Shown in pieces: positions 29,865-37,779 of a DNA stretch of 64,000 nt. The stretch's first letter is position 1. The number at the start of each line of letters is the position of its first letter. Made by a program: the position numbers and the translations under genes. Source of the DNA: Kineosporia rhizophila (lineage in GTDB: Bacteria; Actinomycetota; Actinomycetes; Actinomycetales; Kineosporiaceae). The notes under the pieces are model-generated. The model was not told the DNA's origin and ran no database searches. It was given only the letters and a program-made list of their open reading frames with translations. The DNA lies in NCBI RefSeq assembly GCF_021277265.1, contig NZ_JAJSOH010000011.1, forward strand, positions 172,541 through 236,540. Reading direction: 5' to 3'.

Positions 29865-29956
29865 CCGAAGTAGTTCTTCGGATTTCTGTTATCGCCCTCT
29901 CGGGACCGCGACTACTCCTACGCCGGGACGATCACCACCGGTTCCATCCCGAGAGG
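29865..29956 (+). promoter_or_regulatory. Pectinase leader: hairpins, one covering the ribosome binding site
   Basis: CCTCTCGGGA (29896-29905) and TCCCGAGAGG (29947-29956) are perfect 10-bp inverted repeats separated by 41 bases. The right arm contains GAGAGG, the ribosome binding site of the pectinase gene (ATG 29968). A smaller hairpin, CCGAAG-TAGTT-CTTCGG, lies at 29865-29881. If transcription starts upstream of 29896, the long stem would hide the site. Confidence 0.5.
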
Positions 29957-29967
29957 ACATCCCTGTC

Positions 29968-32466
29968 ATGCCCGCACTCCGGCAGTCGCTGAAGCGACTG
30001 CGAAAGCGCCACACCCTCCTGACCGCAGGCCTGGCCACGGTCGGGGCGGCCGTGCTGATCGGCAGCCAGATGCTGCCCTCGAACGCCGCGAACCCGACCG
30101 CCGGCGGCACCTATGCGCTGGTCAACGCCAAGAGCTCGATGTGCGTCGACGTGCCCGGGGCCTCCTCGACGGCCGGCACCCAGCTCCAGCAGTGGGGGTG
30201 CAGCGCGGGCACCTGGCAGCAGTTCAGGCTCACCGACCGCGGCTCCTCCCAGTACTGGCTGCAGAACGTCAGCAGCGGCCAGTGCATCGACGTCCCGGGC
30301 GGGGCGAAGACCGCCGGCCTGCGGCTTCAGCAGTGGGGCTGCGCCTCCGGCCAGTCCAACCAGCTCTGGACCACGAAGGCCAGCGGCGACGGGTACCAGC
30401 TGGTCAACGTGGGCTCCGGACTCTGCATCAGCGTCAAGGACGGCTCGACCGCCTCCGCGGCCGCCGTGGTCCAGGACACCTGCACCACGAACAACCGCAT
30501 GCAGTGGACGCTCAAGGCGGCCGGCGGCACCACCACCCCGACCCCGGGCACCACCACGTCCGCCCCTTCCACCGGCAACGGCACCGGTAGCGGCACCGCC
30601 ACCGTGGCCGCCGACGGCAGCGGCAAGTACAAGACCGTTCAGGCCGCGATCAACGCGGTCAGCACCGGCAACAAGAGCCGGGTCACCATCACGATCAAGC
30701 CGGGCACCTACCGCGAGATCGTCACCGTGCCCAAGGACAAGCCGTTCGTCTCGCTGGCCGGCACCGGGGCCTCGGCCAAGGACGTGGTGATCGTCAACAA
30801 CCACCACGCCGGCGCCTACGGCACCAGCGGCAGCGCCACCGTGTTCGTCAACGGCGCCGACTTCACCGCCGCGAACCTGACCTTCTCCAACGACTTCGAC
30901 GAGACCTCGACCGCCGACGGGCACCAGGCGGTCGCGCTCAACGTGAACGCCGACCGGGCCGCATTCAGCAACGTCCGGGTGCTCGGTGACCAGGACACCC
31001 TGCTGATCAACTCGGGCCGCTCGTACTTCGCCAAGTCGTACGTCGAGGGCACCGTCGACTTCATCTTCGGCGGCGGCACCGCGGTCTTCGACGCCTCGGA
31101 CATCTACGAGAAGCGTTCCACCGGAGGCCCGCTCACCGCGGCGAAGACGGATGCCGCGAACAAGTACGGCTTCCTGATCCACAAGTCCAAGATCACCGGC
31201 GCCACGAACAACACCACTACTTTCGGACGTCCGTGGGGCCCGGCCGGTCAGGTCCTGGTTCGCGAGTCGAGCCTTTCGGCGACCATCAAGACGGCGCAGC
31301 CGTGGACCGACATGTCCGGCAACACCTGGCAGAAGGCCCGGTTCCACGAGTACAGGAACACCGGCGCCGGGGCCACCACCAACAGCAACCGCCCGCAGCT
31401 GAGTGACAGCCAGGCGGCCGACTACACCCCGCAGAAGTACCTGGCCGGCTCCGACGGCTGGAGCCCGGTGGGCAAGGCCGTCCCGACCGCTTCGGCGGCC
31501 ACCAGCACGACCACCAGCACGACCACCACCAGCACGACCAAGGCGACCACCTCGTCCTCGGCCGGGAAGACCTGGTCCAACACGGCCGACGGCTTCGCCT
31601 CGACCGACGGCGGCACCACCGGTGGCGCCGCGGGCAAGACCGTGACCGTGAGCAGCTACGCCGACCTGGTGAAGTACGCCACCTCGGCCGACCCGTACGT
31701 GGTGAAGATCGCGGCCACGGTGAAGGTTCCGACCTACGGCTACGAGATCCCGGTCACCTCGAACAAGACCCTGATCGGGGTCGGCACCAAGGGCAAGATC
31801 CTCAACGGCGGGATCATCCTGAAGGCCGGCGTGAAGAACGTGATCGTGCGCAACCTCACCATCGGCGAGACCGAGATGGCCCAGGACGACCCGGACGACA
31901 AGGACTACGACTACGACGGCATCCAGATGGACACCGCCGACCACGTCTGGATCGACCACAACGACATCACCAAGGTCAACGACGGCGCGATCGACAGCCG
32001 TAAGGACACCAGCCACCTGACCGTCTCGTGGAACAAGCTGGGCGGGCACAACAAGAACTTCGGGATCGGCTGGACCGAGAACGTCACCGCCCGGATCACG
32101 ATCCACCACAACTGGCTCTTCGACGTGAACCAGCGCAACCCCAGCGTGGACAACGTGCAGTACGCCCACCTCTACAACAACTACCTGCAGAACGTGAAGT
32201 CGTACGGCAACAACGCCCGCGGGAAGACCAAGATGGTGGTGGAGAACAGCTACTTCGAGAAGGTCAACAACCCGTACTACGCCGGCGACAGCACCGCCTC
32301 GGTCAGCGCGAGCGGCAACGTCTGCTCCAGCTGCACCGGCAAGCAGCAGACCGTCGGCACCACGTTCAAGCCGGGTGACTTCTACAAGTACACGCTCGAC
32401 GCCGCCAAGGACGTGCCCGCGCTGGTGAAGACCTACGCAGGCCCGCAGGCGAACATCGGGCAGTAG
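29968..32466 (+). CDS. Secreted CBM13-pectinesterase-pectate lyase fusion
   Basis: An 832-residue extracellular enzyme. Residues 1-41 are a long signal peptide (RKRHTLLTAGLATVGAAVLI, then SNAANP). Residues 45-186 are a ricin-type CBM13 with repeated QQWGC/QLW. A Thr/Pro linker follows. Residues about 210-500 are a CE8 pectin methylesterase (GHQAVALNV, GDQDTLL, YVEGTVDFIFG with catalytic Asp, GRPWGP). A Ser/Thr linker (507-535) leads to a PL1 pectate lyase (540-832) with DGIQMD, VWIDHN, DGAIDSRKD and NQRNPSV, whose Arg723 is the likely catalytic base. De-esterification and cleavage on one chain would degrade methylated pectin directly. It is divergent from the PL9-sigma gene. Confidence 0.93.
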   Translation: MPALRQSLKRLRKRHTLLTAGLATVGAAVLIGSQMLPSNAANPTAGGTYALVNAKSSMCVDVPGASSTAGTQLQQWGCSAGTWQQFRLTDRGSSQYWLQNVSSGQCIDVPGGAKTAGLRLQQWGCASGQSNQLWTTKASGDGYQLVNVGSGLCISVKDGSTASAAAVVQDTCTTNNRMQWTLKAAGGTTTPTPGTTTSAPSTGNGTGSGTATVAADGSGKYKTVQAAINAVSTGNKSRVTITIKPGTYREIVTVPKDKPFVSLAGTGASAKDVVIVNNHHAGAYGTSGSATVFVNGADFTAANLTFSNDFDETSTADGHQAVALNVNADRAAFSNVRVLGDQDTLLINSGRSYFAKSYVEGTVDFIFGGGTAVFDASDIYEKRSTGGPLTAAKTDAANKYGFLIHKSKITGATNNTTTFGRPWGPAGQVLVRESSLSATIKTAQPWTDMSGNTWQKARFHEYRNTGAGATTNSNRPQLSDSQAADYTPQKYLAGSDGWSPVGKAVPTASAATSTTTSTTTTSTTKATTSSSAGKTWSNTADGFASTDGGTTGGAAGKTVTVSSYADLVKYATSADPYVVKIAATVKVPTYGYEIPVTSNKTLIGVGTKGKILNGGIILKAGVKNVIVRNLTIGETEMAQDDPDDKDYDYDGIQMDTADHVWIDHNDITKVNDGAIDSRKDTSHLTVSWNKLGGHNKNFGIGWTENVTARITIHHNWLFDVNQRNPSVDNVQYAHLYNNYLQNVKSYGNNARGKTKMVVENSYFEKVNNPYYAGDSTASVSASGNVCSSCTGKQQTVGTTFKPGDFYKYTLDAAKDVPALVKTYAGPQANIGQ

Positions 32467-32488
32467 GAGCCCAGTTCAGGAGCCCAGT

Positions 32489-33877
32489 TCAGGCGGCCGG
32501 GAGACAGAGGCTGACGGTGGTGCCCCGGCCCACCTCGGACTCCACCGTCACCCGGCCGCCGTGGGCCTTCACGATGGCCTGGACGATGGCCAGCCCCAGC
32601 CCCGACCCTCCGTAGTCGCGGCTGCGGCTGGCCTCGGCCCGCCAGAACCGGTCGAACAGCCGCGGCAGGTCGGCGGCCGGGATGCCGGTGCCGTTGTCGC
32701 TCACGTCCACCCGGACCTGCCCGGCCTCCTGCTTCAGGGTCAGCCGGACACGGGTGCCATCAGGATTGTGCTGCACGGCATTTCCCACCAGGTTGCGCAG
32801 GACCTGTTGCAGCCGGGCGGCATCGCCCCGGGCGGGCAGCTGATCCGGCGCCTCGAAGGCGATGTCGAGGCCCGGGTGGATCACCTGGGCGTCCTCCACC
32901 ACACTCTCGGTCAGCCGGGCCAGGTCGACCGGCGCCGACTCCAGCGGACGGCCGGTGTCCAGCCGGGCGAGCAGGCCGAGTTCCTCCACCAGCAGCCGGA
33001 TCCGGCCCACCTCGTCCTCGATCCGGGCGATCGCCTGCTCCAGGTCCTCCTCCCGCAGCCCGCCCTGCCGGTACAGCTCCAGCCAGCCGGAGACGGTGGC
33101 GATCGGGGTGCGCAGTTCGTGCGAGGCGTCGGCGGCGAAGGTGCGGGCCCGGTCCTCCGCGGCGGCCTGGGCGTCGAAGGCCCGGTTCACCGCCCGGGCG
33201 AGCACGTCGGTCTCCTGGTTGCGGTCCGAGACCGGCAGCCGCTCGTCGCGGGACCCGCTGGCGATCGCGTCGGCGGCCTGGGCCATCCGGGTCAGCGGGC
33301 GCAGGCCCACCCGCAGAACGACCAGGGCCAGGGCCATCAGGACGACCATGGCGACCAGCGCGATCGCCACCAGCACGCGGATGAAGTCGTTGACCGTGTC
33401 CTGGTCGATGTCGGCGTCGTTCACCAGGACCAACTCGGCGATGTCGGCCTGGATCCCGTCGTCGAGGCCGTTGATCTGCATCTGAGGCGTGAGGATCCGG
33501 ACCGCCGCGACGTCGTTGTGGGCCACCATGATCTCGCCCGGTGCGGCGCCGGCGGCCAGCCCGGCCAGCTCGCTCTCCCGGCCCTTGGCGCTCCCGATGG
33601 CGAACACGGGCTCGCCGCCGGGGGCGAAGCCCATCATGCCCAGCGGCGGGCCGAGGAGGGTCTCGAACTGGTTGGCGTTGATCGTCTGCGGCCCGGAGGC
33701 GACCAGCACCCGCACCCGCTGCTCGTCCTGGCGCAGCTTGTCCACCGACCGGTCGAACACGTAGTCGTTGACCAGGTAGGCGGTGATCGAGCCGCTGGCG
33801 CCCAGGGCCAGGGCGAACAGCAGCAGGAAGCCGAGCAGCAGGCGGGCCCGGATGCCCAGCCGGAACCACCGGATCAC
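32489..33877 (-). CDS. Sensor histidine kinase (OmpR-type two-component system)
   Basis: A 462-residue kinase. Two membrane segments (about 12-34 and 166-188) border an extracytoplasmic sensor of about 130 residues; a HAMP domain (190-245) and the phosphoacceptor ASHELRTP (His about 254) follow, then N box NLVGNAVQHNPDG, DNGTGIP and GGSGLGLAIV. The sensor domain has no recognisable ligand motif. The GTG start at 33877 overlaps the regulator stop as GTGA. It lies tail-to-tail with the pectinase, 22 bases apart. Whether it controls pectin use is unknown. Confidence 0.93.
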   Translation of the reverse strand: MIRWFRLGIRARLLLGFLLLFALALGASGSITAYLVNDYVFDRSVDKLRQDEQRVRVLVASGPQTINANQFETLLGPPLGMMGFAPGGEPVFAIGSAKGRESELAGLAAGAAPGEIMVAHNDVAAVRILTPQMQINGLDDGIQADIAELVLVNDADIDQDTVNDFIRVLVAIALVAMVVLMALALVVLRVGLRPLTRMAQAADAIASGSRDERLPVSDRNQETDVLARAVNRAFDAQAAAEDRARTFAADASHELRTPIATVSGWLELYRQGGLREEDLEQAIARIEDEVGRIRLLVEELGLLARLDTGRPLESAPVDLARLTESVVEDAQVIHPGLDIAFEAPDQLPARGDAARLQQVLRNLVGNAVQHNPDGTRVRLTLKQEAGQVRVDVSDNGTGIPAADLPRLFDRFWRAEASRSRDYGGSGLGLAIVQAIVKAHGGRVTVESEVGRGTTVSLCLPAA

Positions 33878-34575
33878 GGTTCGTGCCGCAACGCGTAGCC
33901 CACACCGCGCACGGTGTGGATCAGCGGTACCTCACCGTCGTCCACCTTGCGGCGCAGGTTGGAGATGAACCGCTCGACCACCACCGAGTCGCCGCCGAAG
34001 TCGTACTGCCACACCGCCTCGAGGATCTGCGTCTTGGACAGCACCTGCCCGGGATGGGTGATCAGCAGGTGCAGCAGCTTGAACTCGGTGGGGGAGAGCC
34101 GGACCGGCCGCTCGCCGCGCCGGACCTCGTGGCGCTTCGGGTCGAGCGAGAGGTCGTGGAAGGTCAGGGCGGAGCCGGCCGGCACCGCGGTGCCGCGGGC
34201 CCGGCGCAGCAGGGCCTCGAGCCGGGCCCCGATCTCGACCACGCTGAACGGCTTGACCACGTAGTCGTCACCGCCGAGCTGCAGGCCGCGCACCCGGTCC
34301 TCGACCGAGTCGCGGGCGGTGAGGAACAGCACGGGTACCCCGATCGAGCGCGAGCGCAGCATCGAGACCACGTCGAAGCCGGTGCCGCCGGGCAGCATGA
34401 CGTCGAGCACGATCACGTCGGGCAGCCGGGCCTGGACCCGTTCCAGGGCCTGCGGGATGTCGGCCGCCACCTCCACCTCGAACCCGGCGAAGGTGAGGGC
34501 GGACTCCAGCAACCCCCGGATGCCGGGATCGTCGTCGACCACCAGAACGCGGTCGGGTTGCTCGGGGGCGACCAT
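33874..34575 (-). CDS. OmpR-family response regulator
   Basis: A 233-residue regulator. Receiver domain: VLVVDDDPG (acidic pocket), VIVLDVMLPGG (phosphoacceptor Asp), LTARD and VVKPF. Winged-helix DNA-binding domain: LSPTEFKLLHLLITHPGQVLSKTQILEAVWQYDFGGDSVVVERFISNLRRKVD and HTVRGVGYALR. The type resembles actinobacterial TrcR/MprA regulators. The ATG at 34575 is the natural start; the open reading frame further upstream runs into the tRNA region and is noncoding. It is co-transcribed with the histidine kinase by a GTGA overlap. Confidence 0.93.
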   Translation of the reverse strand: MVAPEQPDRVLVVDDDPGIRGLLESALTFAGFEVEVAADIPQALERVQARLPDVIVLDVMLPGGTGFDVVSMLRSRSIGVPVLFLTARDSVEDRVRGLQLGGDDYVVKPFSVVEIGARLEALLRRARGTAVPAGSALTFHDLSLDPKRHEVRRGERPVRLSPTEFKLLHLLITHPGQVLSKTQILEAVWQYDFGGDSVVVERFISNLRRKVDDGEVPLIHTVRGVGYALRHEP

Positions 34576-34727
34576 CAGTGGGTACCTCGGTCTCTCTGTT
34601 TTCCTGGGCGGGACCGTTCCAGCCTGGGGCCGCGGATTGACGGTGACCCGCCGCCGTCTTGACGGCTTCTTGAAGGGTGGTGCCGACGACGCGCGGGACC
34701 TACCGGGCGGGCCGCCAAAAGCGAGAA

Positions 34728-34786
34728 GCCAGATCAGACACGCGGTCTGATCTGGCTTGTCTGATCTGGCTTGTCTGATCTGGCTG
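34728..34786 (-). terminator. tRNA-operon terminator with triplicated stem arm
   Basis: GCCAGATCAGAC (34728-34739) pairs with GTCTGATCTGGC (34745-34756). Read leftwards, the hairpin is followed by TTCTCGCTTTT, which makes an intrinsic terminator for tRNA-Val. The unit GTCTGATCTGGCTT is repeated three times in tandem (34745, 34759, 34773), so three alternative 5' arms exist. Confidence 0.8.
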
Positions 34787-34791
34787 GCAGA

Positions 34792-34866
34792 TGGTGGGCG
34801 ATACTGGGATTGAACCAGTGACCTCTTCCGTGTCAAGGAAGCGCTCTCCCACTGAGCTAATCGCCC
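34792..34866 (-). tRNA. tRNA-Val(GAC), copy 1
   Basis: Cloverleaf on the minus strand: acceptor GGGCGAT/ATCGCCC, D-arm AGCTCAGTGGGAGAGC, anticodon loop TTGACAC (GAC), T-arm CACTGGTTCAATCCCAGTA. The CCA end is encoded. It is identical to the copy at 35617. Confidence 0.95.
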
Positions 34867-34884
34867 TCGTGCACGAGGTGCTCG

Positions 34885-34955
34885 AGGTGGAGACGGGATT
34901 TGAACCCGTGTAGACGGATTTGCAGTCCGTTGCCTCGCCTCTCGGCCACTCCACC
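34885..34955 (-). tRNA. tRNA-Cys(GCA), copy 1
   Basis: Minus strand; acceptor GGTGGAG/CTCCACC, anticodon loop CTGCAAA (GCA), T-arm ACGGGTTCAAATCCCGT. CCA is not encoded. It is second in the Gly-Cys-Val transcript. Confidence 0.95.
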
Positions 34956-34991
34956 GTGAGGCTCAGGTGAAACTACAGAGCCTATTTATCG

Positions 34992-35064
34992 AGCGGACGA
35001 CGAGATTCGAACTCGCGACCCTCACCTTGGCAAGGTGATGCTCTACCAACTGAGCCACGTCCGC
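34992..35064 (-). tRNA. tRNA-Gly(GCC), copy 1
   Basis: Minus strand; acceptor GCGGACG/CGTCCGC, anticodon loop TTGCCAA (GCC), T-arm GCGAGTTCGAATCTCGT. It is the first tRNA of the cassette; a TAAGTT -10-like box lies about 60 bases upstream on the minus strand. Confidence 0.95.
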
Positions 35065-35171
35065 ATGCTCCTGGCGTTCGGTCTGGCCTTTCGGCCGTCC
35101 CTCCCGTTCGGTGCCCCATAAACTTAGCAGAAGTTCGGGGCCCTCCTGACCACCCGGCGATCAGGTCCAGT

Positions 35172-35560
35172 TCAGGTCCGGATCAGGTCCTGGTCAGGGG
35201 TTGCGGCGGCCCGCAGCAGTGCCGTGGTGCCGGCCAGGGCGAAGACCCCGACCGTGGCCGGGATCAGGCTCATCAGCGTCCCGAACCCGGCCAGGAGGCC
35301 CAGCATGGTGAGCATGGTGGGGCCGAGCAGCGACTCGTCGTTGGCGAGCCCCAGCAGGAACGGCGGGATCACCATCAGGACGACGCCGATGGCAGCCAGG
35401 CCGGTCACCAGACGGCGCCGTGCGGGTGAGGGGGACAGCCGGGCGACAAGCGGTGCAGGATCAGGGCGGTCAGCAGCAGGGCCGGGCCCACGCAGGCGAT
35501 GTTCCGGGCCACGGCACTGTCCGGATCGATCAGCGGGAACACCACGGCGGCGGTGGCGGT
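35172..35560 (-). pseudogene. Remnant of a small membrane protein, frameshifted
   Basis: Between the two tRNA cassettes a leftward hydrophobic protein can be read in two frames. The first part (AAVVFPLIDPDSAVARN, then ACVGPALLLTALILHRL) lies in one frame; from about 35440 the sequence goes on in another (RRRLVTGLAAIGVVLMVIPPFLL, later TVGVFALAGTTALLRAA). The switch is near a CCCCC run. No start codon is evident at the 5' end, which lies next to the terminator of the second tRNA cassette. It seems a four-helix membrane gene cut by the cassette and then frameshifted. A sequencing error in the C run could account for the frame change but not the missing start. Confidence 0.5.
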
Positions 35561-35582
35561 GCCACCGCCAGGGCAAAACAGG

Positions 35583-35614
35583 AAAGCCAGGTCAGTTTCA
35601 TCTGACCTGGCTTT
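35583..35614 (-). terminator. Terminator of second tRNA cassette
   Basis: Perfect 13-bp arms (AAAGCCAGGTCAG and CTGACCTGGCTTT) enclose TTTCAT. Read leftwards the hairpin is followed by CCTGTTTTG. It ends the transcript after the second tRNA-Val. Confidence 0.8.
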
Positions 35615-35616
35615 GG

Positions 35617-35691
35617 TGGTGGGCGATACTGGGATTGAACCAGTGACCTCTTCCGTGTCAAGGAAGCGCTCTCCCACTGAGCTAATCGCCC
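35617..35691 (-). tRNA. tRNA-Val(GAC), copy 2
   Basis: Identical in sequence to the copy at 34792, including the encoded CCA. Anticodon loop TTGACAC. Confidence 0.95.
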
Positions 35692-35719
35692 TCAGCTACA
35701 CAGTGAGATCCTGTGTCGG

Positions 35720-35790
35720 AGGTGGAGACGGGATTTGAACCCGTGTAGACGGATTTGCAGTCCGTTGCCTCGCCTCTCGGCCACTCCACC
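35720..35790 (-). tRNA. tRNA-Cys(GCA), copy 2
   Basis: Identical to the copy at 34885; anticodon GCA. Spacer to tRNA-Val differs from the first cassette. Confidence 0.95.
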
Positions 35791-35836
35791 GTGAGGCTCA
35801 GGTACAACCTACGTACTACTCAAAGAGCCCTTATCG

Positions 35837-35909
35837 AGCGGACGACGAGATTCGAACTCGCGACCCTCACCTTGGCAAGGTGATGCTCTACCAACTGAGC
35901 CACGTCCGC
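35837..35909 (-). tRNA. tRNA-Gly(GCC), copy 2
   Basis: Identical to the copy at 34992; anticodon GCC. About 50 bases of similar upstream sequence (GCATGCTCCTGGCG...GTTCGGTGC) precede both copies, and a TAACTT -10-like box is present on the minus strand near 35966. Confidence 0.95.
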
Positions 35910-36299
35910 ATGCTCCTGGCGGTCGGACCGGCCTCTCGGCCGTCCCTCTCGTTCGGTGCATGAGTAAGTTAGCCGAACAGCTGCCGGGAAGTCCAACCGG
36001 AAGCGTCCGGACCATGAACATCCTGGTCAGACCCCAGTTGAGCGCTGTCGGCGTACTACCAAAGCGGTACGCCGTCGCCCCCGGAGTCATCCTCCGGGAG
36101 GCAGCCAGGGCGGGGTTTCGCTTCCTACGATCGTGATCACTGGTTCCGGCGCTCCCGGGAGGAGCCGCGGGGACGGTCCGGCGGCCTCAACGGGGGAGAG
36201 GTCACCGGACCGTCGTCCAGGGGTGCAGAACGAGGAGGTGCGGATCTTGGTGGTGCGGGTGGAGCTGGGAGCGACGACCGGGGATCGCGCGAGGGTGGA

Positions 36300-36710
36300 T
36301 CAGGTCAGCAGCCGGGCGACGGCGGCGTCGAGATCCAGGTACAGGCTCTCCTCACCGTCGGGCACCACGGCGGCGGTGCGGTCGAGGAAGGTGCGGACGT
36401 CGTCCGCGCCGGCCTCCAGAACGGCCTGGCCGTCGGGCGAGGTCAGGCTGATCATCACCAGTTCACGGCCGGTGCCCCAGGAGGGCCAGACATGAACGTC
36501 ACCGTCGCCGATCGGCGTGGTGAGGCCGGTGCGGAGCAGGTCGCGGGCGAAGACCCACTCGACCTCCATGCCGTCACCGGAGAACACGGCCCGGACTGCA
36601 TACGGGTCGGACGCGCCGTACCGCAGGCTGACCGGCAGGGGCACGGCATCGGCGTCTGCGACCACAAGACGCAGCTGAACGGACGCCTCAACGTCTACTT
36701 GCGGCTGCAT
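36300..36710 (-). CDS. ssgB: SsgA/SsgB-family sporulation and cell-division regulator
   Basis: A 136-residue SALP protein: VPLPVSLRYGASDPYAVRAVFSG, VEWVFARDLLRTGL, GDGDVHVWPS and LTSPDGQAVLEA are the conserved blocks. SsgB recruits FtsZ to sporulation septa in Streptomyces; SALP proteins occur only in morphologically complex actinomycetes. The ATG at 36710 has a GGGAG site. The neighbour on the other side of the promoter region is a PGPGW (TIGR02611) membrane protein, the usual partner of ssgB, which favours SsgB over other SALPs (inference). The 209 bases between the tRNA-Gly side and this gene's stop hold no other feature I can name. Confidence 0.85.
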   Translation of the reverse strand: MQPQVDVEASVQLRLVVADADAVPLPVSLRYGASDPYAVRAVFSGDGMEVEWVFARDLLRTGLTTPIGDGDVHVWPSWGTGRELVMISLTSPDGQAVLEAGADDVRTFLDRTAAVVPDGEESLYLDLDAAVARLLT

Positions 36711-36938
36711 CGATCTCCCTCATCTTCGCCCCGGTGGTTCCGCGGAACTCTTGGTCACGCGTCACCGTTTCGGGGGGCACACAGGTGGCTTACAGCGGCA
36801 TCTTTCCCTGCCGGACCCGAACTGAAACCAGCCAACCGGGTGGTGATCTCAATAAGTATCTGTCGATCTTGATACCACAGGGTGTTTCGATCACCCTCCG
36901 CAGTCAAAGCTTCGTTCTAGGTCAGGAGATCAAGGGTC

Positions 36939-37445
36939 ATGGGACCAGCTGGTGACGGATCGCTGAAGGTCATGGACAAAGTCGAGGAAGCCCGACATGA
37001 CCAGCGAGAAAGTGATGAGTCAGAACGCGGTTCGCGGCGCTGGGCCCGTCGGGCGGTCCGCTGGCGGGAGTCGGTCCGCAGCTGTCCGTCCACTAACCGT
37101 CTGTATCGCCTCGCGGTAGGTCTTCTGGGCGGCGCAATTGTTGTGGTCGGTCTTGCCCTGGTGCCGCTTCCCGGACCCGGCTGGGTGATCGTCTTCGTCG
37201 GATTAGCCGCTCTTGCCACCGAATTCGTATGGGCTGCCCGTTTGGAGCAATTCGCCCGGAAACAGGTGAGTGTCTGGACGATCTGGATCCTGGCCCAGCC
37301 GCTCTATGTCCGCGCGGCGGTGGCGCTGGGCACGTCCGCCCTGGCGGTCGCCTGCTTCTGGATCACCTTCCTGGTGATCGGAGTGCCCGGCTGGGTCCCG
37401 GCCGACCTGATCCCCGCCTGGACGGGTCTGGAGTCCAGGCGCTGA
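36939..37445 (+). CDS. PGPGW (TIGR02611-type) membrane protein
   Basis: A 168-residue membrane protein with a charged N-terminus (about 50 residues) and the diagnostic VPLPGPGWVIVFVGLAALATEF segment. Membrane helices lie at about 59-78, 80-100 and 125-148. The family is widespread in actinobacteria and has no defined activity. The ATG at 36972 (MDKVEEARHD) is an equally possible start. The 228 bases before it, shared with ssgB, contain a GTATC...GATAC inverted repeat (about 36857-36875) but no clear operator. Confidence 0.82.
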   Translation: MGPAGDGSLKVMDKVEEARHDQRESDESERGSRRWARRAVRWRESVRSCPSTNRLYRLAVGLLGGAIVVVGLALVPLPGPGWVIVFVGLAALATEFVWAARLEQFARKQVSVWTIWILAQPLYVRAAVALGTSALAVACFWITFLVIGVPGWVPADLIPAWTGLESRR

Positions 37446-37596
37446 GCAAGGCCGTACGCCGCTCTGGCGGCCGCCCCCGAAGACTCCGGCCCGGCGTTCC
37501 GTGGGCCGGCCGAAGAGCCGATTGGGATGTTCGGGGGAAGGTTCGCTACAGTTCTACTCGTTCGGTTCGCCGCTACGGCGCAACCGGGCAAGATTC

Positions 37597-37668
37597 GGGC
37601 GATTAGCTCAGCGGTAGAGCACTGCCTTCACACGGCAGGGGTCACTGGTTCGAACCCAGTATCGCCCA
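37597..37668 (+). tRNA. tRNA-Val(CAC)
   Basis: Plus strand; acceptor GGGCGAT/ATCGCCC, D-arm AGCTCAGCGGTAGAGC, anticodon loop TTCACAC (CAC), T-arm CACTGGTTCGAACCCAGTA. It reads GTG codons; CCA is not fully encoded (CCC follows). Confidence 0.95.
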
Positions 37669-37689
37669 CCCGAAAAGTTTTACCTTGCA

Positions 37690-37728
37690 GGCCCGGTCCC
37701 CAGGGGGGAACCGGGCCTCTGCTTTGTC
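37690..37728 (+). terminator. Terminator after tRNA-Val(CAC)
   Basis: GGCCCGGT (37690-37697) pairs with ACCGGGCC (37710-37717), extended inside by CCC/GGG with a one-base bulge, and is followed by TCTGCTTTGT. Confidence 0.75.
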
Positions 37729-37766
37729 ACCCACCCAATGCCGCACTTTTGCCGCCTTCGGCTGCC

Positions 37767-37772
37767 TAAGAT
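37767..37772 (+). promoter_or_regulatory. -10 box (TAAGAT), leaderless start
   Basis: TAAGAT ends 7 bases before ATG 37780, so the LuxR-family mRNA probably starts at the AUG. This spacing is the reason for choosing ATG 37780 over the ATG at 37738. Confidence 0.5.
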
Positions 37773-37779
37773 CCGTTTC

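Noticed and set aside
29932..32169. 745-codon minus frame opposite the pectinase
   Set aside because: It is a Val/Asp/Gly-rich shadow; the plus strand has signal peptide, CBM13, CE8 and PL1 motifs.
34792..35909. Integration site of a genomic island at the tRNA genes
   Set aside because: No integrase, excisionase or phage genes are nearby; the repeated sequence is a complete tRNA cassette, not a 3'-end attachment repeat.
35809..36090. 93-codon minus frame near the tRNA-Gly copy 2
   Set aside because: It runs through the tRNA gene and its SVGRASPCQGEGREFESRRP segment is simply the translated tRNA.
37645..37660. GTTCGAAC in tRNA-Val as another LexA site
   Set aside because: It is the conserved T-arm sequence of the tRNA and lacks the CGAAC-N4-GTTCG arrangement.
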